A stretch of DNA of 64,000 bases, taken from contig JAVXUO010000300.1 of the NCBI GenBank assembly GCA_033065855.1, positions 351,889 through 415,888 of the forward strand. The letters run 5' to 3'. Below are positions 47,685 through 58,715 of this stretch, in pieces. The notes beneath the pieces are model-generated. The model saw nothing but the letters and a program-made list of their open reading frames with translations, ran no database searches and was not told the origin of the DNA. Origin of the DNA: Escallonia rubra (taxonomy: Eukaryota > Streptophyta > Magnoliopsida > Escalloniales > Escalloniaceae). A program made the translations under genes and the position numbers. Position 1 is the stretch's first letter. Every line of letters begins with the position of its first letter.

Positions 47685-48820
47685 ATTGTCCCTTTAAAAG
47701 CAACCTCTTACATTTTTGGCCTCAATGCAAAAATGTCCCTTAAACTATGGTAAGATTATGATTCCCCAGCAAGCTAATTTGGCTATATAACCCTCACTCA
47801 AATTATGGCATTAACTGCAAATTTATAACTCTGCTAAGAAAAAATCTCAATTCAAAATGTATAACTTTCCAATTAATGGCATAGCTAAATTTGCTATATG
47901 TTTAACTTAAAGGGGGATTTCGCAAGTGCGTCATAGTTTAATGGTGATAGCTACAATTATGCTTATTATCAACAACTTATGATACAAATTTATAGTAAGA
48001 ATTTATGTTAATTGAATCCCTTTACACTTCAAATCGTTGGTGTAAGTTTAAAATGCTGCAAAAGGATAATTAAGTCTCTTTCAAAGAGAGAAAGAAAGAA
48101 GAGCGAGTGTAACAAAATTTAATACGAAAATGACATAAAGGTGTTGACTAGGTCATTTTAAGGCTACCATAATTTTGCCTTATGTACATGTATTATCGTC
48201 TGGTGAGTGCGTGATAAAAACGTCGTGGTAGCATGTCATAAGTTGCTTAACCTGCCATTGATAGGACCAATAACCTTTCTCAAAAATCACAATCTGTTAA
48301 AAGAAGCTCTGGCGTTCTCCTAGGAACTCCGTTTTTACCGGTTCTCAGCTTCTTCTCTCTCGCACACAGATAAGACGTGCACTCTACCGCTTAGCCTCTT
48401 CCCATGCATAAAAGAAAGAGAGAATTGTCAATCGAGATTTTCAGAGTCCTCCGTTCCAACTTTAAAAGTGTTACTCGTACTATTTTTAACTACGTTAGTG
48501 AATTTTATAAAAATGCAAACGTCTTTCATTTCCTATAATACAATTCATGAAACTAAACAATCAAAATTATTCATTCAAATGGCATGACATTTTCATGAAC
48601 CGTGCGTGTGGCTTGACCATGGAGGGGTTGAACTGAGACAAAGTTCAGGAATGCCCCGAACTCAGTCCCTTCCCGGTGCGGACAGCTCTGTGCTTACCCA
48701 TCCAGGAGAGGTTGAAGTTCCATAAAAAAGATTCCCACGCGCATTCTATGTTCTACGTGGGTTTGCCAAGTATTTCTCAAACATTTTAGTCCATCTTTTC
48801 TACTTCAAAAGCTCCATCAT
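47685..48820. other. Intergenic, upstream of the WW gene
   Basis: AT-rich. At 48385-48408 the minus strand reads GAGGCTAAGCGGTAGAGTGC, a good tRNA A-box-like sequence, but no matching B-box or acceptor stem follows, so at most a decayed SINE or tRNA fragment. Nothing else recognised. Confidence 0.35.
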
Positions 48821-48825
48821 TCTCT

Positions 48826-48889
48826 TGTTTTATAAAACAAACCCCATTTCTTAATCTTGTCTTCCCTCCCTCTCTCTCTCTCTCTCTCT
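48826..48889 (+). promoter_or_regulatory. TATA-like box and CT tract of the WW gene
   Basis: TTTTATAAAAC at about 48827-48837, followed by a pyrimidine tract with (CT)n at 48870-48889, about 90-150 bp before the ATG at 48978. A pyrimidine patch after a TATA box is common in plant core promoters. Confidence 0.4.
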
Positions 48890-48977
48890 GCATTTCTTCA
48901 CCACCCTTTTTGGTTCTTTAAAGCTTTGTGTTAAGGGTAAATGATTGAGGTTTTTCAGTTATAAAGGGTGGTGAAAA

Positions 48978-50127
48978 ATGACAAGTCCAAACATGGCAAC
49001 GATCACTGCATCATTGGAAAGATCTCTTCAGAACTGTTCCCTAAACCACCACCGAGGCAAAAGCGGTAGCAACAGCAGTAGCATCGGCAGCAGTGGTTCA
49101 GGGGTTGGGTTCGGCCGGTCAGATTCGCCGGAAAATCATCTGTCGAGCACCTCCGACGCCACCTTGGAACTCAATTCCCAAATCTCGCTTCCTTACCATT
49201 GGGAGCAATGCCTCGATTTAAAGGTACCATTTATTGCACCAAACCTTAACAGATCTTGCACTTCCATTCATCTCTTCTTTATTGTCCCTCCATTTATTGT
49301 GCTGTGTATTCATTTCTCGGCTTCTTTATGTGTGTCATTGCCTCTTTATGTATGTCCTTTTCACCCATAGAACCGGAAAGGAGTCACAGTGTAAAGCCTG
49401 ATAATAAAATTCTTCTTTCCCCAGAAAAAAAAAAGAAAAGAGAAATGATATCTTTTCTGGGTATCCTTCGTTTCCTTGTTTCCTTTAGTGGGTACTCGTT
49501 GCTTTTATCAGTAAGCATTTGTCATATTGGGATTAGTAAGGGTAAAATCAAGAAGTTATACTAAGGCTAACATCGTATCAAGATACCTCAGATTGATTTT
49601 GGCGAGCATTCATGATGCGTGTTAAGACCGGATTATTGATTAGCGAACCCAACCCAAGTGGCGTCCCATGGACCCTAGTGGTGTTCGTTTTCTTACTTGT
49701 CATTAATGTGGTTTTAATTTGTTTGCAGACCGGGGAGGTGTATTACATAAACTGGAGGACAGGGATGAAGGTGAAAGAGGATCCAAGGACGAGTGCCGGT
49801 GATTTCTACGAGAGCGAAGAAGAAGAAGAAGAAGAAGAAGACGGCGATGATGAGAGCGAGAGCGAGTGTGAAAGCGAAAGCGAAGGAGAGTCCCCGTGGG
49901 AGACAAGTGATTCATCTTCAAGAGAACAACAACACGTCGAGTACCACCGTTATGGCCACCAGTACCAGAATAGCAGTCACAAGGTGGATGAAAAAGGCCA
50001 TGTACTGGTGGTTGCCGGTTGCAAGAGCTGTCTAATGTATTTCATGGTGCCCAAACAGGTGGCGGATTGCCCCAAATGTACCGGTCAACTCCTCCACTTT
50101 GATCGATCCGAGAATGCCTCCCCTTAG
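48978..50127 (+). CDS. WW-domain protein, CFL1/At2g33510-like
   Basis: Two exons, 48978-49223 and 49729-50127 (TAG); 214 residues. A Ser/Gly-rich N-terminus is followed by a WW domain (about 71-102) cut by the intron right after LPYHWEQCLDLK and resuming TGEVYYINWRTGMKVKEDP. The first Trp (W75), the YY pair and the closing Pro (P101) are present, while the usual second Trp position holds a different residue. Then comes a Glu run plus an alternating Glu/Ser acidic stretch, and finally a small zinc-ribbon-like unit C180-x-x-C183 / C196-x-x-C199 in GCKSCLMYFMVPK and ADCPKC. This order matches rice CURLY FLAG LEAF1 and Arabidopsis AtCFL1 (At2g33510), nuclear proteins that bind HDG-type homeodomain factors and affect cuticle formation. 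Function here is inferred from the family. Confidence 0.92.
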
Positions 50128-51880
50128 AAACATTCTTATCTTCCATCTTAATCAATCTTCTCTTTAATTTATTTTTTTGGGTCAAATTTTAGGTTTTTTT
50201 TTTCCTGGGGTTTCAAGTTTTGTCTCGGTTTTAACTATCAATATTGACATTTACCCTTATATATTCCTTCTTCCTTCTTGTTACCCTTTTTCCTTGGGAA
50301 AAATTGTCCAAGAAGAGATGGATTTTAAAGCCCAGGAGCATGGTCAATTCTTAACCAGGTCTTAGAGAATATTATTGGTAGTGATCGGGATGTGTTGCAC
50401 TTGCGTTTACGAAAGGAATTGTAGTCTAGTTTGTGAGGCATTGCTTCATAGTTAGTACCCTCTTGGGGTCTCAAAGAGAGACATTGTTGCAAAATTGGCT
50501 TATACTCTCTTTTTCTGTTGCATTTTCTCAATTGATGCATTCAATGGTTCATTTTGATTATGATACGAGGAAGGATTTCATAATCTATGTAGCGGGCTAT
50601 TTTCTGGCCAAACTTGAAGTTCGTCTACAACTGTAGGATCCTTTTGCAGGCTCATGTGCTACTTTGATATCTTTGTGCTTAACCAACTTCTTGTGCTCAT
50701 TTATCTACCACATCAATCTGCAAAGCAAGAAACTTGAGCGAACATGAACCAACTTTGTGCATCGACGTTCTTGAGTGCCTTAGACTTGGTTGCGATTTAC
50801 ATTCAATGACCCTCTTAAAAGGACTTTCTAAACTTGAAAGTTCCTAGGAATGGATTGTATTTCAATGCAAAAGCTGGTTATGCATGAAGTAATAAAAAGA
50901 GTTTAATATTAACCTTTTTCAATAAGCTTTTATGAAAGTAGTAGGTACCATTTCTTTTCACTTCCCTTTCCTCAGTTCTTCCAAATTCTAAACATCTTGA
51001 TCAACAATCAAAAGCAACAACGCACCTGAATAAAGTCAATGCAACATCGTTGGCACAGTTCACCAATCAACCTCTTCCACCCACCACCCACCCTCCAAAA
51101 AAAAAAAGAACAAACTAAAACAAAACAAAAAAGAATCATTCTTGGATGATTGACTCAACGCAGTTGCGTGTACATTTGTGCGCATGGGACATGCCATACA
51201 AATGGTTGACTTGTAAACCTTAATTACAAATGCTGATGAGTGTGATGGTGCATTGATAAATTTGTATTATTGACTCCATAACTGGATGCCACCTATTAAT
51301 ATAAGTGAATCAATCATTCGATCACTTTATATTTGAATCGGGCACCTATTCCCCTAAAACCCGGCTAAATGTCAGCTTTGGAACCCTTTAACATTTAGCT
51401 TTTGAAAGCTGGTATGCAACTAACCCAATCTGAATTTATTGGCAGCATTCAACTGGGGTTTTCTTGCCAAAGAAATAGGATTTGGGATTATCTAATTCCA
51501 AATGTAACAAAATCTGTTGAATTTCAAATAATGCCATTTACGCTCGGTCTTTGATGAAGGTATGTTATATGGTCTAGCATCGCGTGGTAACTTCACATGG
51601 TATCGAGTTCATGTTCATCCAATAATTTCTACTTTGGTACACTTGCCATTCACACCCGATATCAGAAAAAAGTTCTTCACAGCGAGAACCCGAGCTAACC
51701 CTTGAGAGTGAAGTGAAATATCAAAAGAAAGCTAAAACATTGAGGCCAACTTGACAGCATAGAGAGACATCGAATGCCATAAGGGACCTTTAGGGGGCGG
51801 TGGGGGAAGGGAACCAACATGTGAATTCACTGGCTTCAAACTTGTTTGCTATGAGAAAGTGAGGCCCTCTGTCCTTTCAA
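50128..51880. other. 3' flank of the WW gene and intergenic DNA
   Basis: Likely 3' UTR in the first few hundred bases, then AT-rich sequence without recognisable genes. Confidence 0.4.
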
Positions 51881-52515
51881 GATTCGATTTGTAGAGAAAA
51901 GGATGCATAGACACAACACAGCTAGAGAGAAAGAGAACAGCTGCTGTTACAGAAGAAGGAACCAAGAATATGGTCCACAGAAAGAGAAAAAGGGTCTGGG
52001 CAGAGCAGGAAGGGAATCTAAGCAGAAAGGCCTACACCCTACATCAGTAGTACTGCAGATGACTGGAGAAAGAGATAGATGGCGAGAGAGTGATATGACA
52101 TATGTACCTATTAGAAATAGAGAGAAGAGTCGCTCTCTTGCAGACCAGTTGAGTCAAAACAGAGACAGAGTGCTTTGTTTTCGCCCATATCCATCTTTCG
52201 TTTTAATTTGTGTTGTAAAACGGCTTTCATCAGCATATAGAATCTCTCCTTCTCCTCTCTCTTCTCGTCTTGTTTGTTCCCTTCTCCCAATTCGCATCTT
52301 CCAGGCAATCTTCACCTTCCAACCCAATCTGGACCTCTCAGAGGTTGCACATCTGTACAGATAATTACTTGTCATCTGTTATGGGTGGGTGCTGCTGTAT
52401 AATCCATGCAAATCTAGTAGCAGTACCTATGTTTGTGTATTTAGCTTGGACCACGAATTCAAAGTTTGAAATTTTTGTTTTTTATAAGAGGACAAGATTA
52501 GGAAGAGATTCTTAA
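51881..52515 (+). pseudogene. Possible 5' fragment of an MGGCCC-type RING-like gene
   Basis: At 52381 an ATG opens MGGCCCIIHANLVAVPMFVYL. MGGCCC is an N-myristoylation/palmitoylation signal seen at the start of RHB1A-like plant RING proteins, whose next residues also include a short x-P-V-x-x-Y segment. The 500 bp upstream are purine-rich then pyrimidine-rich, like a leader. After about 20 residues the similarity ends, the frame reaches a stop at 52513, and no RING domain follows. I read it as a relic leader and first exon. The assignment is tentative. Confidence 0.35.
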
Positions 52516-53092
52516 TTAGACAGGGATGATAACACATAAACAATGAGGTCCATGGTAACAACTAATGACAAAGAGACTGTAAAATTTAAAGCCCAAGGTA
52601 GTCTGAATCGATAATGCCTAGGGAGTGGATAGATGGATGAGAATATTTTTGATTTTAGGTATTCTGCTTCCGGTGTTGTGTGTGTAATCTTGAAGGAAAT
52701 TTTTTATAAAGCGGCAACGAGACCATTAATATCGTGTGGTTCATATCTTGATGCACGATGCATATTGTCACCAAATATGCATATCTTGATGCACGACGCA
52801 TTATTGTCACCGTCATCTACACTTTTGTTTCAAACTAATTGGAATTGGTTATATGAAATTTCTTCAATTTCCCCTATCAAAGCACATGTTCCCTGATATA
52901 TATATAAGAAACAATCAAATTTATTTCACCACTTCTCCTGATGATATCCTTGGTCTAACTTATTTCGCATTAGCGAGCCAACTTAACTCCTTCTAAATAA
53001 TTGTTGGGATTGGCGGCACTTGTTTTGATGGGTAAATTTATTTAAAAGTTGGTATTCAACCAACATAACAGGTTCTGTACTTTTTTTCCTAA
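52516..53092. other. AT-rich intergenic region
   Basis: Contains a local direct duplication: ATATCTTGATGCACGATGCA at about 52743 recurs at about 52779 as ATATCTTGATGCACGACGCA, each followed by ATTGTCACC. Nothing else recognised. Confidence 0.4.
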
Positions 53093-53950
53093 CTAGTACA
53101 GTGTGTTGCACGCGAATATAATCGAGAGTAATGTTTGATGTGATATTATTATCTTTTTTAGAATCAAAATAATGTAATTCAATTATGTTCTTATTTCTTT
53201 TGTGACTTATTTTGGAATAAATATATGTTTGATATTCGCAATTGTAATCAGTTCAATGTTTAAAAATATTCTTTGTAGACTTCTAAATTGAAGAAATATT
53301 TGATGGTACTGCCGAAAATGAAAGCAAATGGAGAAATTAAAAAAATGAATCTACGTCTTCTTTTGTAATCTATAAAATTGGTTTATGGTTAAGATTTGTA
53401 ATTTTCAAGATCTCGTGTTTTGCATTTCAACAATAAGAAATGCAAGACACTCCGTCTTTAACTGCAATAATCGAACATATTTTCAGTTCAAATTGACACC
53501 ATATATTAAGCCTTGTTTTTATGCATATTTAATCCTTTTTCATTTTTTTCCAGTTTTTGTTCTTCCAATAATTTTTTGTTTCTTAATTGAGTTTTCACGT
53601 ATTTCTGTTTTTTTATTTTTCAGTTTTTCAATTGGTTAATTGTTTGCTAACCTAAAAATGTAAGAAAAAAAATCACATCTCATTAACCAGTTCAATATCT
53701 AATGTTTATTTCATTTTAAGCAAATTAAAAAGAGAATAATAAAGAAATTTCTTTGTTCAGTTTTTCTTTCTCATCACACTTTTTATTTTTCAATGTATAG
53801 AATATATTCATTACCCAATGTTCTTTTTATTTCATCAAAATTTAAAAGGGAGTAAGTAAAGAAGGGTAAGAATGTAATTGACGTAATTAACGGAAAACAT
53901 AATCGTTCAAAAATGATTTACAAGATTCATACTTCTATAGGTAGTATAGA
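53093..53950 (-). mobile_element. Probable non-autonomous Helitron, 858 bp
   Basis: On the minus strand the segment begins TCTATACTACCTATAGAAG (53950 downward) after an A, and ends with a hairpin (GCGTG / CACAC, one wobble, loop CAA), the spacer TGTA and CTAG (53096-53093) before a T. TC...hairpin-CTAG between A and T is the Helitron signature. The interior is AT-rich and non-coding. Confidence 0.55.
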
Positions 53951-53953
53951 TTT

Positions 53954-53984
<31 letters not shown>

Positions 53985-54290
53985 TACATATATATAAATA
54001 TATTTTTTGCAATCACTTATTTTGTTTCCTAATGTGTAAATGTAGGTTTTGATTAAATTTATGACCTAATGTTCATTAAACACATTACAAAAAAAAAAAA
54101 AACTAATTAGGTAAGGGTAGAGTTGTCATTGGAATAACTAACGGAGGGCGAAAGCGGGAATGATTACAAAATTAGTAATTAATAATAGTATTTATGAAAG
54201 GGTATGATTGTTATTGGAGCGATAAACGAAGGATAAAAACAGAATAAAATGATTTACATGTTTATATTTTTATAGGTAGTATATATATCG
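53951..54290. repeat. (CA)n and a degenerate copy of the Helitron 5' end
   Basis: A (CA)n tract (about 53957-53985) is followed by two weaker copies of the adjacent Helitron 5' region, ending in TTTTTATAGGTAGTATATATA near 54270-54286. Compare CTTCTATAGGTAGTATAGA at 53932-53950. Confidence 0.5.
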
Positions 54291-54408
54291 TCAATATTTT
54301 TGTAATTCCGAAAATAGTACCCAAATAAGTAATTGCATGTTTTCAAAGTAGACAGTTCTATATCGTGTTGGGCCTTATCCTTTTTTTTCAGTTTTCTTTG
54401 GGCCTTAG
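54291..54408. other. Intergenic spacer
   Basis: AT-rich with GGGCCTTA words at 54370 and 54400; no feature beyond that. Confidence 0.3.
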
Positions 54409-54700
54409 TTGGTCCTCAACCCGTGTCCAACTCACCTACGTCCAAAAGGCTGCCGACGGCGAGATGCCGTTGAGTTTTACTCGGAACCAGCCTGCCAATT
54501 GTTCGACAAAATGACTGAACGAAGAGTTCCCCTATGGCTATATCTGAGCAGACATCGCCATGTTTCGAACATTCTTGGCCGTGGTTGTATTGCTCAGGTA
54601 CTTCGGTTGTGCATGCTTACTAGCTGTAAACTTACAACACAAAGTAGAACTGATAATGTATCACGTTTATGCTTTCACAAGTTTGGGAACACTCCAATAG
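54409..54700 (+). pseudogene. Possible PPR gene relic
   Basis: The + frame reads PACQLFDKMTERRVPLW, close to the pentatricopeptide signature ARQLFDKMPERNVVSWN, followed by RGCIAQVLRLCMLTS, which could be the next helix of the motif (A-x-x-L-x-L-F-x-x-M). Only about one repeat is visible, with no upstream or downstream motifs, so at most a fragment. Confidence 0.3.
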
Positions 54701-56189
54701 AATTATTACTTGTAAATGTTGACTTCAAATTATTTTTATTAGCTTGACTTGCCAAATGATACTTTTTTAATCTATGATTGTGAATTTGTTATTTCAGTTT
54801 TACTTGATACTAAATTTATCATAAGAATTCGCAAAAAGTTGAATGAGAAAATCAATGGATCATGTCATTTTCATGTTTTGATTCTCATGTTAGGCAAAGT
54901 ATGGTAGCAACAATGTCTGAATTCCTTTTAATGGAGCGTGATTTCTTTAACCACTATGGGAGTGGTATTTGTCATTTTTGTGACTTAAAAGATGCATTGG
55001 GATTAAAATTGTTCAATCTTTTCTTGAGTTTGTTCCCCTTTTGTGTGCCTTACTTCTTCCTAGGAATGTATAGGCTAATTTTTTCTGAGGAAAGGACAGC
55101 AAAATGCTTAGAATGAGGTTATGGCTGCACTTGTTTTAGTATTGTGCAGTTGAACTTGTTTGAAGGACACAGGAGGGACATCGTAGTCAACCCGATCCCC
55201 CAAAGGTGGTTGGCTTTTACTGAGCAAATCGTCGTTAATTTTTTTCAAAAGTCATCCTTTACCGAAACATGTGTGCATTACATAGGTATCCTCCGTCCAT
55301 TTCATTGGCTTTCTTTCCCTTGATTTTTTGCGAATTCCTGTGATAGATTTAGTACATGAAAACGTCAAGTTTCCTAATTAATTGTTTCTACCCTTGCTTG
55401 ACTTGCCAACCAGTACTTATTTAATCTTTGACTGCTATTTGAGTTCAATTCGGTGCTTAAATGTATCAAAGTCTATCCTAGGATTTTGCAAATGAAAGGA
55501 AAAAGTTCAATGAAATGGAGTGAAGACATCATATGCATGTATATGTCTTGTGGAAAGCTTTATAATCTTGGTCTTTTTTTTTTTGCTTCAGTGGATCTCA
55601 TAATTTGTATAACCATATGCTAGTGGTATTAAATAAGTAAAAGAATTGTAAAATATGCCACATCAGAAGTTTTACCTTTTTGGTTACTTCTATTTTTGTT
55701 ATATTATATGTGGAAATGTTAGTGTCAATATAGTAAGAAGCAATATAAAGTTCCTACATCGCAACGGAGCAGCACCTTTTAAAAACAAAAGAGATTCCAC
55801 AAGTATGAAGAAAGGTTTCCGTCGCGTAACAGGACCTGAAGTCAGGACACATGGTAAATAATAACAACATTATCTAGAGTCAGCTTATCATACAAGTCTC
55901 ATAGGGTGGGTGACATTGATTTTTTACATTGCGAGTGTTTTGGTGGCGATACGGGATGGATGTGATGAGTTTCAAAGCACACTTCATTCTCGGTTGGTGG
56001 TGGCAGAAAAGTGAGATTGTTTGTTGATTAATGGTGTAGAGAATTCCTGTTGCGAGACAGGTTCACGAGTCCTATTGTTGGGCCATGTAAAAGGATGCCT
56101 GTATCTCAGGTAGGCATGCCATGAGGAACCCAAAATTTGGAAGGTGCATTCTGGAAGTTTACTTTGGGATTACAGTCCCTCCGGATCGG
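54701..56189. other. Intergenic, nothing recognised
   Basis: AT-rich sequence with open frames of up to 84 codons (for example 54862-55116) that show no domain. Part of 55900-56190 may belong to the LINE remnant that follows. Confidence 0.35.
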
Positions 56190-56640
56190 AGTGATGAAGT
56201 GAAGTGAGCTGGTTATGTGAGTGTAAGCTTTTCTGTTGGCTCTCCATATCATGTCCTCATTCACCCTTCCTTGGCAGTTTGCACGCTATTTCGGGTTTGA
56301 AGTCACATTTGGGAGTAGCTTTTCTAGCCTGGGTGCTTCATGTAGAACTATCTCGACTGTTGAAATCTTCAAAAGAGGGGCGAGGTTCTAGACTACTTGT
56401 CCACTGGTGCTTCTTCTGCAACCAGGAATCATCTGCTCTTGCATTCCAATGTGGGTTCCCGAGCTTTGGCGTACTTTTCTGCGCTGTTGGAAGGGTGAAA
56501 GGGTCGTCAAAGAACATCTTAGGAGGTGGGGCATTGCACTTCTATGCTTGATACTAGGTGTGGAAGGAAAGGAATAAGAGTGTCCTTGCTCAAGATCAGC
56601 GATTTTTTATTATACTTTTTGGTTTTGGGCTGGTGATCCA
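56190..56640 (+). pseudogene. LINE ORF2 tail (zf-RVT) remnant
   Basis: The + frame reads GVAFLAWVLHVELSRLL, then LVHWCFFCNQESSALAFQC and FGVLFCAVGR. These are the landmarks of the reverse-transcriptase zinc-binding region of plant L1 elements (KVAFFAW, RRG, W-C-x-x-C, H-L-x-x-x-C, W). A further frame at about 56553 gives WKERNKSV, the W-K-E-R-N-R-x-F end. The pieces need frame changes and the key His-Leu is altered, so it is inactive. Separate from the minus-strand remnant at 31 kb. Confidence 0.55.
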
Positions 56641-58715
56641 GGCTCTACTGTTGTTCTTTGGAGTTTTTGGGGGAGTTTTCTCTGGACCCTAGTTGCAACT
56701 CATCTCTGAATCCTTTTCCATTTTTGATTTAGCTAAAGATTATGTTCTTGGAGCTGGTCTGTTTAATTCTATTTCATTTACATCTATTGCATATAGGAGG
56801 CACTCTATTTGGATGCATTTTGTGCTAACAAAATTCTTTTACCTATCAAATGTAACAACAGAGGTTGATGCCTTTAACCTTAGTATGACTTCTGGGGGGG
56901 TTCCAGGTGGAGGCTGGTGAACACCTTTATGATAAATAGCAAGCCCATCTGGAGCTAAGAGTCCTAAGTTCAACTTCTGTTTATCACAGCAAAGAGTAGA
57001 CTAGTTCACTACGTAGATGCTCTTTCAGATGCTGATTTGGGATCATAATCATTTGCATGTTTGCTTATATTTTGAGCATGCATCGGCTTGATCTTATTTC
57101 ACGGAAGATTATATTGATTTTCGGAATAGAAAACATGATATTAAAGTTTGTATGTAAATTTTAACTGTTGATGTGCGTAGGTGTTTCATATGTAAACCAT
57201 GAACATCAACCTCATGGTTTTCACTACTCATACATGCCTGACACTTCCTATGAATCAAATTGAATTGTCAAGACCATCTTTTTCGAGGGGAAGAAATTTA
57301 TGGGGTTTCGGGTGCTTCTTTGATAAAGCTAGCATTCGGGTGCTTCTTTTATAAAGCTAGCATTCTTACTTCCACAAGAAAGGTACTTATACATTCTTCT
57401 CCACTTTTATGTTTGCAGTTGCATACATATTATGTATAAGCATAGCTGGAAATGGCCTGTACATTTCATACACAGAAGTCTGGTCATCAATGTACTCTAA
57501 TTGGGTGCGAAGTAGTTCTGATTGTTCAATGGGAGGAGTCGACAATTTCATGGTTGTCACCTAATTCCTCCAGCCAGTTTCAAAGGCCAATATATTGCTC
57601 CCTTCATATCGTACTTTGGAAACACCTTCCGTTTTAGATGTTTCATATATGTGGTACCCTACGGTGGAACTACAAAGTTATGACGTGCCATGTGATGAGA
57701 GTAATGATTCATCTTAATCATTGGTCATAAATGGTGAGGGTAAAATTCGTAGATATAATCGTCTATAAAATTTTGAGTTTCAGTTCGAAAATTATATGCG
57801 GAGTAGTACTTTTAGGAACCCTTGGGGAGCTTGTAAAATGAGATTTGAACAGGAGAAGTTTCCCACTGAAATTGATTCATGCATTTCAATCTTTTTTTAC
57901 CAGTTAGTTTGAAATATTTGAAATGCATGCTATCCGCTATCATCATTCATCATAAACTAAGAGCATTGTCTGAGTCAGAGATTAGGATAACATTTTTGAA
58001 GAGTTTTAAAGTAAACTTAAAGAAATGATTCTCCATATTGAAGTTCGAACAGGGAAGAGACCATCCTTAATTGTCCTTCCATCAACTCCCGATGAGAAAA
58101 TTATCAGCCAATCTTCTACTACTGAAATATCTTCCATCTCTGTATTTAATTTTGGCAGTTAATGCAGTTTCCTTTCAGATGATAGCATTTGTTACTAGCA
58201 CTCAATAACTAGCGGCCCTAGGAGAGAGCATTATCCTTTCTGGATATTTTTTAACTTTTGAATGAATTGTGTCACTTACTATGTTAGCCCCTCATGTACT
58301 GATAGTGCTCTTATTTGATATAAGTAGAGCAACTTCTGTAAGTACCTGTATTTATGCCATTGAGACTAGAGCTTCTCTTTTGCAGCTTTGATAATAAAAG
58401 ATAAGAACCAAGAGTAAAACACATTCAATCTTTTATATATGCTTCATTCATACAAACACCAGAAAGTCCAACATCTGAACATATCAAAGCTATCAAGGTG
58501 CATATATTACAGAGAATCGCTGATGACAGTCAGCCTCAAGTTCTCAAATATACAAACGCAGAATTCAACCATACTAAAGCAATCAAGTAGTATGTAGTAC
58601 AAAGGAATACACACACACAGAGACAATTCCTACCCCATTGATACTCCTATAGACATGCAAGCGATCAAACTGACACAGATATTGTGGTCGACCCAACAGA
58701 GAAGGCAATCACTTG
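56641..58715. other. Intergenic and GEM-like 3' flank
   Basis: AT-rich. A 28-bp tandem duplication (CGGGTGCTTCTTTGATAAAG unit) occupies 57309-57364 with one mismatch. The right end probably contains the 3' UTR of the GEM-like gene. No other gene recognised. Confidence 0.4.

Noticed and set aside
49793..50035. Lys/Arg-rich alternative frame over the WW gene second exon
   Set aside because: Shadow of the GAAGAAGAA repeat encoding the Glu run.
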